A DNA stretch of 64,000 nt. It comes from Thalassospira profundimaris. Its GTDB lineage: Bacteria > Pseudomonadota > Alphaproteobacteria > Rhodospirillales > Thalassospiraceae. The notes under the pieces are model-generated. The model was given only the letters and a program-made list of their open reading frames with translations. It searched no databases and was not told where the DNA came from. The position numbers and the translations under genes are program-made. Below, piece after piece: positions 34,756-42,787 of the stretch (the first letter of the stretch is position 1; each line of letters starts with the position of its first letter). The stretch is taken from NCBI RefSeq assembly GCF_003326675.1, contig NZ_JPWF01000016.1, positions 1 through 64,000 of the forward strand, written 5' to 3'.

Positions 34756-36033
34756 CTATTTCTTTTTGGGATAGCGCAGATACATCAGGTTGGCCGCATT
34801 CAGAACCGAATACATCACGGCAAATTGCGCGTTGAATTCGAACTTTTCCGGGCGCGGATCAAACATCTCGTAAATCTGGCGGATGGATCGTTTGCCATCG
34901 ATGCGCGACAGGATCGCCGGTGAAGCCGCGGGCATGGTGCGGGTAACCGAAAGCCCGGTAAAAGTGATCTTGATATTACCCGACTTGGCAACCGAGCGGG
35001 CAAGGGTCGGACCATCAACCCGGTTAAAGAACGGAATGGTGTCTTCGTCGGGAACCGGCGCTTTGATCTTGTTCTTGGCCTTGACCACATAGAAGATATG
35101 CTTGGTGATATTGCCCGCCATCAGTTCCGCCAATGCCGCACGTTCGCGGAACGGCACATGGACGGCCTTTTCCAGAACATCATGGCGCGAACAATAGGTG
35201 GTTGGATCATAGCGCATCGGCTCGATAAAGCTTTGCAGGCGTAAACCGGCCTTTTCGACAAAATCAAAAACTTCATCGACCCGGTATGCCCGGTCCTGTT
35301 GATGCAGCAACAGGTCATAAAAACCGGCATCGCCGCCATGGATATGATCGCCGACAAACGGATTGCGCTTCAGCCAGTTGGTCCCCGGCAATGAATTAAA
35401 AAGCGCCTTGCCGAAATGAAGTCTGCGCGCGCCACCGGCCTCGGCATTCAGGCGTTCCATCATTTCCTGCATGTGATAGACGCCCTGACGACCCAGTTCG
35501 CCATAGACCATCAAACCCATACCACCATTGGGTTTCAGCGCATCGGCAAGCGCACGCAATCCCGCATCGGGATCGGGCAAATGATGCAGCACCCCGCAGC
35601 AGTCAATATAGTCAAACGGCCCGTATTCCGAGGCCAGATCAACGAAAGAGCCGGTCACGAAGGTCACGTTCTTTTCAAGATTGCGGCGCTTGATGCGGGC
35701 CTCGGCAATCTCGCGGGAGCTTTCGGACAGATCGATATAGACGATGTCGGCCTTGGCTTTGCGATCGCGGGCCTGCTGGGCCAGCATGACAAGCGCATCA
35801 CCAGTCCCGCCCCCGGCGACCAGAATTTTGATCTTGCCGCTTTTGGTCTGGGCAGACGGATCACGCCCGCCAAAGATATAATGAACAACTTCATCCCAGT
35901 TCCCCGGCGAGCCGAAGATCAGCCGCTTGTCTTCGTCTTCGGGATCGCGCGCCGGATAAGGATAGGTCTCGTACTGGTCGCGTGTTTTTTCAGACGATTG
36001 CACCGCGTCGGCACTGTTTTTGTTGTCGGGCAT
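34756..36033 (-). CDS. Class I SAM-dependent methyltransferase with extra C-terminal domain
   Basis: A 425-aa protein. Residues about 60-190 are a Rossmann-type methyltransferase: KILVAGGGTGDALVMLA (SAM-binding motif I), VYIDLSESS (motif II acidic residue), GPFDYIDCCGVLHHLPDP (motif IV region). The middle part (about 200-330) is a helical region. The C-terminus (about 335-425) has LSRIDGKRSIRQIYEMF, similar to PqqD-like peptide-binding domains. The substrate is unknown. It stands alone between tRNA-side genes and DUF1127. The protein starts with DQYETYPYPARDPEDE, a motif also seen in other methyltransferases of this family. Confidence 0.8.
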   Translation of the reverse strand: MPDNKNSADAVQSSEKTRDQYETYPYPARDPEDEDKRLIFGSPGNWDEVVHYIFGGRDPSAQTKSGKIKILVAGGGTGDALVMLAQQARDRKAKADIVYIDLSESSREIAEARIKRRNLEKNVTFVTGSFVDLASEYGPFDYIDCCGVLHHLPDPDAGLRALADALKPNGGMGLMVYGELGRQGVYHMQEMMERLNAEAGGARRLHFGKALFNSLPGTNWLKRNPFVGDHIHGGDAGFYDLLLHQQDRAYRVDEVFDFVEKAGLRLQSFIEPMRYDPTTYCSRHDVLEKAVHVPFRERAALAELMAGNITKHIFYVVKAKNKIKAPVPDEDTIPFFNRVDGPTLARSVAKSGNIKITFTGLSVTRTMPAASPAILSRIDGKRSIRQIYEMFDPRPEKFEFNAQFAVMYSVLNAANLMYLRYPKKK

Positions 36034-36119
36034 TACCGAATTTTCCAGCAGAGAAATGGTTGGGACAGAAACATCCTATACCAACGAATTAATTAATAAA
36101 ATCCAGCAGTTCATTCAAC

Positions 36120-37103
36120 TTAGCGCATATTGATCACAAGTTTGCCGGTTGCCGTGCGATTGCGGATCGCCTCAAGGGCAATCATGGCCTCTGACAGTCG
36201 ATAGGTCGCCGAAATCATCGGGGTGATTTTGCCCGTGGCCAAAAGGTCCAGAAGTTCGCCCATGCCCTGGCGGGCGATGTCGGGATTCTGTTCCAGATAG
36301 GCACCAAAATAAAAGCCGATCACCGTGACATTCTTGACCAGAAGGATATTGGCCGGGATTTGCGGCACCGTGCCACTGGCAAACCCGATCAGAAGGATTC
36401 GCGCCCCGGGCGCAACACAGCGCAGGCTTTGATCAAACACATCGCCGCCCACCGGATCATAAACCACATCCACCCCGGCAGGTTTGCCAAGGGATGCCGC
36501 GATTTCGCGCACCCGGTCGCGGATATTTTCGATCTTGTAATCAATGGTGTAATCAGCACCATGATCGCGGGCGATCTGGCATTTGTCCGCCCCGCCCGCC
36601 GTGGCAATCACGGTGGCCCCCAAAAGCTTGGCACATTCAACCGCGGTCAGGCCAACGCCCCCGGCCGCCCCATGCACCAGAACAAGATCACCCGACTGCA
36701 CGTCGGCGCGATATTTCAACCCGAACCAGCTTGTTCCATAGGCAATCTGAAAAGCCGCTGCCTGATCATACCCAACCGTCTCGGGCAATGGAATGACAGT
36801 GGCAGCATTCGCCACCACCTGCTCGGCAAAGCCGCCCCAATCGGGCAGCGCCATGACGCGATCACCGAGATTGATGCCTTTGACATTGGCACCGATGCTG
36901 CGCACCGTGCCGCTTACTTCAAAGCCCGGGGAAAACGGGCCGTCGGGGCGTTTTTGATATTTACCGATCAGGATCAGGGTATCGGCGAAATTGACCCCGC
37001 AGGATTGCACATCAATGGCGACCTGATCGGGACCCGGAACAGGATCGGCCCAGTCCGTCAGCACAGCTTCCTCGCCAAATGCCTTGCAAATCCATGCCTT
37101 CAT
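36120..37103 (-). CDS. NADPH:quinone oxidoreductase-like MDR protein
   Basis: A 327-aa zinc-free medium-chain dehydrogenase/reductase. The N-terminal GroES-like domain starts MKAWICKAFGEEAVL; the Rossmann motif is VHGAAGGVGLTAVECAKLLG. The zinc-ligand Cys/His set is absent, as in quinone oxidoreductases (QorA) and enoyl reductases. The frame reaches 37166, but AGGGAA lies about 7 nt before the ATG at 37103, giving the standard N-terminus. It reduces quinones or enals with NADPH in detoxification. Its neighbours give no further hint. Confidence 0.9.
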   Translation of the reverse strand: MKAWICKAFGEEAVLTDWADPVPGPDQVAIDVQSCGVNFADTLILIGKYQKRPDGPFSPGFEVSGTVRSIGANVKGINLGDRVMALPDWGGFAEQVVANAATVIPLPETVGYDQAAAFQIAYGTSWFGLKYRADVQSGDLVLVHGAAGGVGLTAVECAKLLGATVIATAGGADKCQIARDHGADYTIDYKIENIRDRVREIAASLGKPAGVDVVYDPVGGDVFDQSLRCVAPGARILLIGFASGTVPQIPANILLVKNVTVIGFYFGAYLEQNPDIARQGMGELLDLLATGKITPMISATYRLSEAMIALEAIRNRTATGKLVINMR

Positions 37104-37237
37104 GCCGGTTCCCTGTTGTATCAGATCGAACGGGCACAGTGTGGCGCGTGTCCTTGGCACAGACAAGCCAACATTGGACTAACAGGCATTATTGCGGCGG
37201 GGTGGATTGGCCAAAAAGGTGGATCAGGAACGCCGGA

Positions 37238-37543
37238 TCAGAAAATCCGGGTACGCTTGCGCTTGCGGGTCAGCAACAGCAAGACAAAGGACGGCACCAG
37301 CAAAACAACCAGCGCCGGGGCCAGCAAAACCGGCACAAAGATATTATCCCAGGCCCAGGACGAGATATAGCGCTGGATGACGGACTGCAACAGGTTCAGG
37401 CTTCCGGTATCAAGGCGATACCAAAGCTCTCCTGCGGCGACCAGCCGGAAACTGCCTGTCTGAAGCGCGGTAATGGAATCGTCAACCAGCACAGCAATAC
37501 TGGCAAACAGCAAAATCCATCCCAACGCCCTTAGAACCCACAT
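37238..37543 (-). CDS. Small hypothetical membrane protein
   Basis: A 101-aa protein of no family that I recognise. Two hydrophobic segments (about 5-22 and 66-92) enclose a soluble loop, and the C-terminus is strongly basic (LLTRKRKRTRIF), so it probably sits in the inner membrane with the tail in the cytoplasm. The frame is open to 37642, but the ATG at 37543 has AGAGGA 5 nt upstream and begins directly at helix 1. The gene is 134 bp before the quinone reductase start, on the same strand. Confidence 0.7.
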   Translation of the reverse strand: MWVLRALGWILLFASIAVLVDDSITALQTGSFRLVAAGELWYRLDTGSLNLLQSVIQRYISSWAWDNIFVPVLLAPALVVLLVPSFVLLLLTRKRKRTRIF

Positions 37544-37826
37544 TATCCTCTCCAGACTACCCGTAAGGGTTGGTATGTACGGCCATTCTGATCGCAATCT
37601 ATCGGCTTTGCTCTGCCAACCTAAAGGAGCGCAAAACCGCAAAAAATGACATTGCGAATCAAAATCCTGACGTCAAACCTTACGGCCCAGACATCAACAA
37701 GAAGTAAAGATTACGCCAAATCCCGGTTTACCAAGGGTTTTGTGCCTTGATCGGACCGCAGGTACCCGGTTTTTTCTTTGAAATCAGGCCGATTTCACGA
37801 AAGTGAAAAAAGTGGCTTATTGGGCC
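37544..37826. other. Intergenic region before the tRNA gene, no gene seen
   Basis: About 280 bp (346 with the tRNA leader). The part at 37660-37800 is AT-rich without a clear open frame or hairpin. The only feature that I can place is the tRNA promoter at 37827-37855. Confidence 0.4.
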
Positions 37827-37855
37827 TTGTCAAGCAAGGTCGGGTCGGCTAATGT
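37827..37855 (+). promoter_or_regulatory. Sigma-70-type promoter of tRNA-Ser
   Basis: TTGTCA (37827-37832) and TAATGT (37850-37855) are 17 bp apart. Transcription would start near 37862, about 30 nt ahead of the mature tRNA. Confidence 0.55.
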
Positions 37856-37890
37856 CCGCCCGCTTTCGCGATATATACAAGATCGCATGT

Positions 37891-37980
37891 GGAGAGGTGG
37901 CCGAGTGGTTTAAGGCGCACGCCTGGAAAGCGTGTTGGGGTGTAAGCCCCTCAGGGGTTCGAATCCCCTCCTCTCTGCCA
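37891..37980 (+). tRNA. tRNA-Ser (anticodon GGA)
   Basis: This is a 90-nt type-II tRNA with encoded CCA. The acceptor arm is GGAGAGG with CCTCTCT, giving a G1-U72 wobble pair. The D-arm follows (GCCG AGTGGTTTAA GGC), then the anticodon arm CACGC-CTGGAAA-GCGTG (anticodon GGA), a long variable arm (GGGG/CCCC) as required for serine, and T-arm AGGGG-TTCGAAT-CCCCT. It reads UCC and UCU codons. Confidence 0.96.
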
Positions 37981-38049
37981 CTGACTAAATTCCCGAAAAT
38001 GACAGATCAAACGCCACACAGTTCCCGCTGTGTGACGAAACGCGTTTGC

Positions 38050-38565
38050 TTATTTATCTGATCCGGTTTGGCCCGAAACAGCCATCAGCCATTTGCGCAG
38101 CAATCCATCAAGCTGTTCCATTTCATCGGAACTGAGCCCTTCGAGCAACCGGTGCTGGTTGGCGACGTGATTGGTCACGGCGGCATCAATCAGCTCGAAC
38201 CCGTGCGCGGTCAGGGCGACGACAAAGCCGCGGCCGTCTTCCGGGTTGCGCTGGCGGGTGATCAGGCCTGCTTCTTCTAGCTTATCAAGCCGGTTGGTCA
38301 TAGTGCCCGATGTTACCATCGTCCATTCGATCAATTGTGACGGGCTAAGTGCATAGGGCGGACCGGACCGGCGAAGCGTTGCCAGCACATCAAAGCTGGC
38401 ACCATTCAGATCGTGCTGTTTGAACACGCGATCAAGTTCGATCATCAGAAGATTGCGAAGCCTTCCCATGCGGCCAATGACGCCCATCTGGGTCACGTCA
38501 AGGTCGGGGCGTTCGCGGCGCCATTGCGCCAGAATGCGGTCGATTTTGTCAGTGCTGTTTTCCAT
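38050..38565 (-). CDS. MarR-family transcriptional regulator
   Basis: A 171-aa regulator with all MarR elements: an N-terminal dimer helix (KIDRILAQWRRERPDLDV), recognition region LSPSQLIEWTMVTSGTMTNRLDKLEEAGLITR, and wing RNPEDGRGFVVALT. It is divergent from an exporter and oxidoreductase pair. The 81-bp spacer between the two start codons holds two copies of one long palindrome, so autoregulation and control of the pair by a small-molecule ligand are likely. Confidence 0.92.
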   Translation of the reverse strand: MENSTDKIDRILAQWRRERPDLDVTQMGVIGRMGRLRNLLMIELDRVFKQHDLNGASFDVLATLRRSGPPYALSPSQLIEWTMVTSGTMTNRLDKLEEAGLITRQRNPEDGRGFVVALTAHGFELIDAAVTNHVANQHRLLEGLSSDEMEQLDGLLRKWLMAVSGQTGSDK

Positions 38566-38589
38566 GGTTTGAGCATATGCCGAAAATTT

Positions 38590-38605
38590 ATCTTGACGTC
38601 AAGAT
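38590..38605. promoter_or_regulatory. MarR operator, copy 1
   Basis: ATCTTGACGTCAAGAT is a perfect 16-bp palindrome, 24 bp from the MarR start codon. TTGACG within it could also be a -35 element in either direction. Confidence 0.82.
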
Positions 38606-38614
38606 TTCTGATTA

Positions 38615-38632
38615 TATCTTGACGTCAAGATA
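38615..38632. promoter_or_regulatory. MarR operator, copy 2
   Basis: TATCTTGACGTCAAGATA is an 18-bp perfect palindrome, identical to copy 1 in its inner 16 bp. The centres are 26 bp apart, about two and a half helical turns. It ends 14 bp before the exporter start codon, so binding would block initiation. Confidence 0.85.
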
Positions 38633-38646
38633 AATGGAGCTATCCC

Positions 38647-39558
38647 ATGAACAGAACAACAGACTTACTTCTGACTGCAATCGCCCCGGTAATCTGGGGC
38701 AGCAGTTATATCGTGGCGACGGAATTGCTGCCGCATGGCTATCCGTTGACCATTTCGCTTTTACGCGCCCTGCCTGCCGGTTTGATCCTGTTGCTGGTGG
38801 TACGTCAGCTTCCCGCTGCCGGATGGCGTGGCCGGGTTTTCATTCTTGGTGCATTGAACTTCGCGGTTTTCTGGTCGTTGCTGTTTTTGGCCGCCTATCG
38901 CCTGCCGGGCGGGGTTGCGGCAACCCTTGGCGCGGTTCAGCCGTTGCTGGTGCTGTTCCTTGCCCGTTATGCATTGGGCAGCACAATCACGACGCTTGGA
39001 ATTCTTGCCGCGGTTTCCGGCCTGATCGGTGTTGCGATGCTTGTCCTTGGTCCGTCGGCAAGCCTTGATCCGGTCGGCATTGCCGCAGCCCTTCTGGGTG
39101 CGCTTTCGATGGCGGCCGGTACGGTCCTGAGCCGGAAATGGCAGCCGCCGGTTTCGCCCCTGACCTTTGCCGCATGGCAATTAACAGCGGGCGGCATCCT
39201 TTTGATCCCGGTCGCCCTGATTGTCGAGCCCGGCTTCCCGATGCCGACCATCACCAATATTGCCGGCCTGGTCTGGTTGGGGCTAATCGGGGCTGCGCTG
39301 ACCTATTTCCTGTGGTTCCGCGGTATTGCGCGGCTTGGCCCGACCACGGTGACAAGCTTTGGCTTCTTAAGCCCCACCAGTGCGGTTCTTCTTGGCTGGG
39401 TCATTCTTGGCGAACAGTTATCCGCCCTTCAGATGGCCGGTGTTGTTGTTGTCCTGATCAGTATCTGGCTCGGACAGCGTGCCGCACGGCCCAAACCAGT
39501 CCTTAATCCCGACACCACCAACGATACCAGCCCCCTTGCTGCCACCCAAAAATCCTGA
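38647..39558 (+). CDS. DMT-superfamily (EamA) transporter, MarR-linked
   Basis: A 303-aa inner-membrane exporter with two EamA repeats. The N-terminus APVIWGSSYIVATELLPHGY and later LGFLSPTSAVLLGWVILGEQ (from SFGFLSPTSAVLLG) match the PecM/RhtA-like part of the family, in which MarR-type regulators (PecS) are divergent. That arrangement is the same here. In PecS-PecM the pump exports an antioxidant pigment; the substrate here is unknown. GGAGC is 7 nt before the ATG. It is followed after 37 bp by an NAD(P)-binding protein. Confidence 0.88.
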   Translation: MNRTTDLLLTAIAPVIWGSSYIVATELLPHGYPLTISLLRALPAGLILLLVVRQLPAAGWRGRVFILGALNFAVFWSLLFLAAYRLPGGVAATLGAVQPLLVLFLARYALGSTITTLGILAAVSGLIGVAMLVLGPSASLDPVGIAAALLGALSMAAGTVLSRKWQPPVSPLTFAAWQLTAGGILLIPVALIVEPGFPMPTITNIAGLVWLGLIGAALTYFLWFRGIARLGPTTVTSFGFLSPTSAVLLGWVILGEQLSALQMAGVVVVLISIWLGQRAARPKPVLNPDTTNDTSPLAATQKS

Positions 39559-39595
39559 CCTGCCACCAAAACACAATTCAGAAAAGGAACGTCCG

Positions 39596-40297
39596 ATGAC
39601 CAATACCGCCCCGCATAATCGCAAAATCGTTGTTTTTGGCGCCACCGGCGATGTCGGCCGCGAAGTTGTGACCGAGGCGCTTTTGCGCGGATACCAAGTC
39701 ACAGCGGTTGCCCGCGATATTGCAAAACTGTCCGCCCTTCCAGACTCTGTCGCCCGCCAAAGCATCGATATCCTTGCCAACCCGGAAATTGCCGCAGAAG
39801 TCCTTGCCGAACATGATGTTGCGGCCAGTTCGCTGCGCCCTGCGACCGGACAGGAGAGGCTGCTGCCGGAAATGACCAAAGTGCTGCTGGATGCGGCCCG
39901 TCAAAACCGGACGCCGATTTTCCTGACCGGCGGGGCGGCAACCCTGAAACTTGCAGATGGCAGCGGCCATACGGTTCTGACCGCGCCGGACTTCCTGCCC
40001 GATAGCGTACGCCCGATTGCCGAAGCCTGCGAACAGGTCGATATCCTGTTTGATCAATATGCCGATGTGCAATGGACCTGCCTGCGCCCGCCCACCATGC
40101 TGATCCCCGGCGAGAAAACCCGCAACTATGTACGCGGCACCGATACCCTGGTCACCGATCACGATGGTGCGGCCCGGATTTCTTTTGCCGATTTCGGTGT
40201 GGCTATGGTCGATCTTGTCGATGCCAGCTTTGATGCCGGCATCAGCAACCCGCAACGTTTGACGGTTGGCTATCAGTCACAGGTCGCAGCGGCCTGA
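39596..40297 (+). CDS. NAD(P)H-binding oxidoreductase (atypical SDR, NmrA-like)
   Basis: A 233-aa single-domain Rossmann protein. GATGDVGREVV is the cofactor loop of atypical SDRs; the catalytic YxxxK pair is missing, as in NmrA-like and SDR_a5 proteins. The C-terminal part (FADFGVAMVDLVDASFD) matches that family. The frame extends to 39479 inside the exporter gene, but AAGGA lies 8 nt before the ATG at 39596. It is the second gene of the MarR-controlled unit and may process or sense the exported compound. A terminator follows. Confidence 0.85.
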   Translation: MTNTAPHNRKIVVFGATGDVGREVVTEALLRGYQVTAVARDIAKLSALPDSVARQSIDILANPEIAAEVLAEHDVAASSLRPATGQERLLPEMTKVLLDAARQNRTPIFLTGGAATLKLADGSGHTVLTAPDFLPDSVRPIAEACEQVDILFDQYADVQWTCLRPPTMLIPGEKTRNYVRGTDTLVTDHDGAARISFADFGVAMVDLVDASFDAGISNPQRLTVGYQSQVAAA

Positions 40298-40338
40298 TCC
40301 GGCCCAAACAACACATATATAAAGATATAGATGCAAAG

Positions 40339-40372
40339 CGGGCGGCGCGACAAAACCGGATAAAGCCGCCCG
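40339..40372 (+). terminator. Intrinsic terminator of the exporter-oxidoreductase operon
   Basis: CGGGCGGC (40339-40346) pairs with GCCGCCCG (40365-40372), followed by TTTTC on the plus strand only. Confidence 0.8.
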
Positions 40373-40385
40373 TTTTCAATTCTGA

Positions 40386-41168
40386 TCAACCGGATTTGGA
40401 TGCGGATTTGATCCGGGCAAAGACTTCATCAAGGGCCGTATGGATTGCCGATGTGCCGTTTTCACGGACAAAGGCCTTGGCGACCTGTTCGTTCAGACCG
40501 CCCGGTGTGGAATGGCCGTCGACCAGTTGGGCAAAGCTTTGATCCGGTGACTTGGTAGTGTTCTCGGCAAGGCCGGCAAACAGTGCCGCCAGATAACGTC
40601 TGGCATCGGCATCACTCGATCCCTGTTTGACCATCCAGTCGGCCGCACTTTCAAGGACCGTGAAATAGGTCGCCATCAGCGCACTTCCCGCCGCATAGCC
40701 ATCAAAGGCATCGACGGTTTTGGCTGCAACCGCCCCGCCAAGCGCACCAAACAAGGCCATCACATCATCCGATCCGGGATAGATCGCGGTCACACAGGCA
40801 TGATGTTCGACCGATGGCAGGGGAATGGCGCGATCAGTTTGCGCATTGGTGTCCAGCCAGGATTTAAGATCATCAATCGGGATGGTCGCGATCAGGCTGA
40901 CGATGGTTTTGCCATCCGGGACATGAAGCGGTTCAAGCACTTCACGGGCAATTTGCGGCAAAACGGCAAGAAAGATCATATCGGACTGATCAATGATCGC
41001 CTGATTGTCATCAAGAACCTGCACCTGATCAAAATCGGCTGCCAGTCGGGATGACACCCGTTCACCCCGGCGCGAAACGATAACGTCGGAAACCGGAAAA
41101 TCCGATGATACCAATCCACGGATCATCGCATCACTGATTGCGCCAGTCCCGATAAACCCAAGCTTCAT
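40386..41168 (-). CDS. Pyrroline-5-carboxylate reductase-like protein
   Basis: A 260-aa ProC-superfamily protein. The N-terminal Rossmann motif is FIGTGAISDAMIRGL. The SRR segment near residue 32 suggests NADP use. The dimer domain ends with HSTPGGLNEQVAKAF, the altered counterpart of the TPGGTT signature of ProC. Substrate residues are less conserved than in true ProC, so it may be a paralogue acting on another imine. The gene stands alone on the minus strand, and its product is cytosolic. Confidence 0.8.
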   Translation of the reverse strand: MKLGFIGTGAISDAMIRGLVSSDFPVSDVIVSRRGERVSSRLAADFDQVQVLDDNQAIIDQSDMIFLAVLPQIAREVLEPLHVPDGKTIVSLIATIPIDDLKSWLDTNAQTDRAIPLPSVEHHACVTAIYPGSDDVMALFGALGGAVAAKTVDAFDGYAAGSALMATYFTVLESAADWMVKQGSSDADARRYLAALFAGLAENTTKSPDQSFAQLVDGHSTPGGLNEQVAKAFVRENGTSAIHTALDEVFARIKSASKSG

Positions 41169-41218
41169 TCGCTATACACCGCTAAGACTGTACCCGACCT
41201 TATTGCAAGCATGCCGAC

Positions 41219-42091
41219 TCACTGCATTAGACCTGATATCCAACCGAACACCAATTTACTTGCAAGTAATTGTAAGCCGAATCCCAAAATCAGAAGAAAG
41301 ATACCGACTTTAGAGAACCAATCGTATTTTTTCCCCTTCGCCACCTCTTTATCTGAACCTGAGATTACAACTTCATTTGATCCATCTGCCGAGATCTTTG
41401 GACGAACCCCGAAGAAAAAGATCAGAACTGCACCAATGATGTCCAAAGTCAGACCTACGGCTGCGAGCCAAGAACTCATACTCCCCCCAATCACCACATT
41501 CGTTAGTAGTTGAGCATTGGGGTAGAATGCTGCAATACCGCTAAATCCACCCACAGCTAATGCGAGGAAAGAGGCAACCGCGCATACCAGTGATATTCTA
41601 CTGAATACGTCACAAAGATAATTGTGTCGTCTTTGACGCTTCCACGACCTTTCAGAGTCTGCATCAATGTCTTCAGATTTTCGATCGCTGTCTGCTTTAG
41701 AAAGTGATAGGCGCCATTGTTCTTCGACTTCCATCCATCCCAATGCTGTTCGTTCTTGAGCCAAATACGTTAAAAGAAAAGAAGACAGGGCGAACAACAA
41801 ACCCAGAAAGAATGACATCAAAGGCAGATGTAAGTTCCCAATGTTAACCCCATCGTTCATTGCTTTGAATGCAGGTAAAGCCACGAACGTTCCGCCATTC
41901 AGTAAAATTAAAGCCTTAATCCCTTCTCTCGCGGTAACGAGCGCTGACTCACTAGTTGTCTGACGCCACGTCTCTGCAGAGCCTACATAGGCACGATACT
42001 TTTCTAGCTGGAGCGTCTGCCGTGAGATTGTCGCTTGGAAATGGGCGACATTTCTCTCATAGGCTAAGTGTGCATCATCTTTTTCAGCCAT
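41219..42091 (-). CDS. AT-rich orphan membrane protein
   Basis: A 290-aa protein that I do not recognise as a named family. An N-terminal helical part (about 1-55, Gln/Arg-rich, possibly coiled coil) leads into SALVTAREGIKALILLNGGTF and two membrane helices (about 60-75 and 88-110). A charged cytoplasmic loop (about 115-155, KADSDRKSEDIDADSERS) follows, then three more helices (about 160-185, 198-225, 262-285). Base use is unlike the neighbours: 41281-41340 has 23 G/C in 60 against 35 in 60 at 40501-40560. This suggests recent transfer. No partner gene travels with it. Confidence 0.8.
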   Translation of the reverse strand: MAEKDDAHLAYERNVAHFQATISRQTLQLEKYRAYVGSAETWRQTTSESALVTAREGIKALILLNGGTFVALPAFKAMNDGVNIGNLHLPLMSFFLGLLFALSSFLLTYLAQERTALGWMEVEEQWRLSLSKADSDRKSEDIDADSERSWKRQRRHNYLCDVFSRISLVCAVASFLALAVGGFSGIAAFYPNAQLLTNVVIGGSMSSWLAAVGLTLDIIGAVLIFFFGVRPKISADGSNEVVISGSDKEVAKGKKYDWFSKVGIFLLILGFGLQLLASKLVFGWISGLMQ

Positions 42092-42122
42092 CTAACCCTT
42101 CCCAAGCAATCTAATTATTTTA

Positions 42123-42138
42123 AAGTGATATATCGCTT
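42123..42138. promoter_or_regulatory. Near-palindrome upstream of the AT-rich orphan
   Basis: AAGTGATA and TATCGCTT form a 16-bp palindrome with one mismatch, in the 90-bp AT-rich promoter region of the orphan. It may be a regulator site acquired with the gene. Confidence 0.35.
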
Positions 42139-42181
42139 ATTTAGATAACGCTCAGCTACAATTAATCTCTCATAAAAATTG

Positions 42182-42736
42182 TTAGAAAAAAGCTGCTTCC
42201 GTGCCGTCATAGGCGGCAATCACCCGGAATTCCGGCCCGTCCGAGGTCGAATGGCTTTCATACAAACAAAAACGGTCGATGGTGAAAACCCGCGAGGTCT
42301 GATCGACATGATCGGCGACCGCCTGTTCGATGGTCGCACGTGCCGCTTCGCGGTTCCGGCCGAGCGTGATGTGCGGGGTGAATTTGCGGACATCGAGTTC
42401 CAGGCAATCATCAAGTGCCAGAAGGGCATTTTCAACCCGTTGGGCAAGACGACGCATCACCGGCTGATCCTTGACCCCGGCCCAAAAGATGCGGATTTTG
42501 CGGCTTGAGGCAAAAACATCCAATCCCTGAACCTGAAGGTCAAAGGGTTCGAACGATACTTGCGCAAGGGCCTGATCAATTTCTTCGGCCAGACCGGGAT
42601 CAACATTGCCGATGAATTTAAGGGTGATATGCATGTTTTCCGGGGTCTGGGCATCCAGTCCCTTGATCCCGCGCGCAAGCGGATAAAGCTCGGCTGCGAT
42701 ATCGCCGGGGATTTCCACGCCGACAAACAGACGCAT
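42182..42736 (-). CDS. thpR: RNA 2',3'-cyclic phosphodiesterase (2'-5' RNA ligase family)
   Basis: A 184-aa protein of the 2H phosphoesterase superfamily. The two HxT motifs are present: HITLKFIGNV at about 36-45 and HITLGRNR at about 125-132. The start MRLFVGVEIPGDI is typical for bacterial ThpR. It opens 2',3'-cyclic phosphate ends of RNA and, in vitro, joins 2'-5' RNA ends. The gene lies 51 bp downstream of the pirin gene on the same strand. Confidence 0.93.
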   Translation of the reverse strand: MRLFVGVEIPGDIAAELYPLARGIKGLDAQTPENMHITLKFIGNVDPGLAEEIDQALAQVSFEPFDLQVQGLDVFASSRKIRIFWAGVKDQPVMRRLAQRVENALLALDDCLELDVRKFTPHITLGRNREAARATIEQAVADHVDQTSRVFTIDRFCLYESHSTSDGPEFRVIAAYDGTEAAFF

Positions 42737-42787
42737 GATGGGTATCCAATTCTATTCTGGTAGCAAAGCCGGGGCCGAAAATTGTCC

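Noticed and set aside
38015..38034. CACACAG/CTGTGTG hairpin after tRNA-Ser as a terminator
   Set aside because: The 7-bp stem is perfect, but no T-run follows on the plus strand. It may be a processing signal, and evidence is insufficient.
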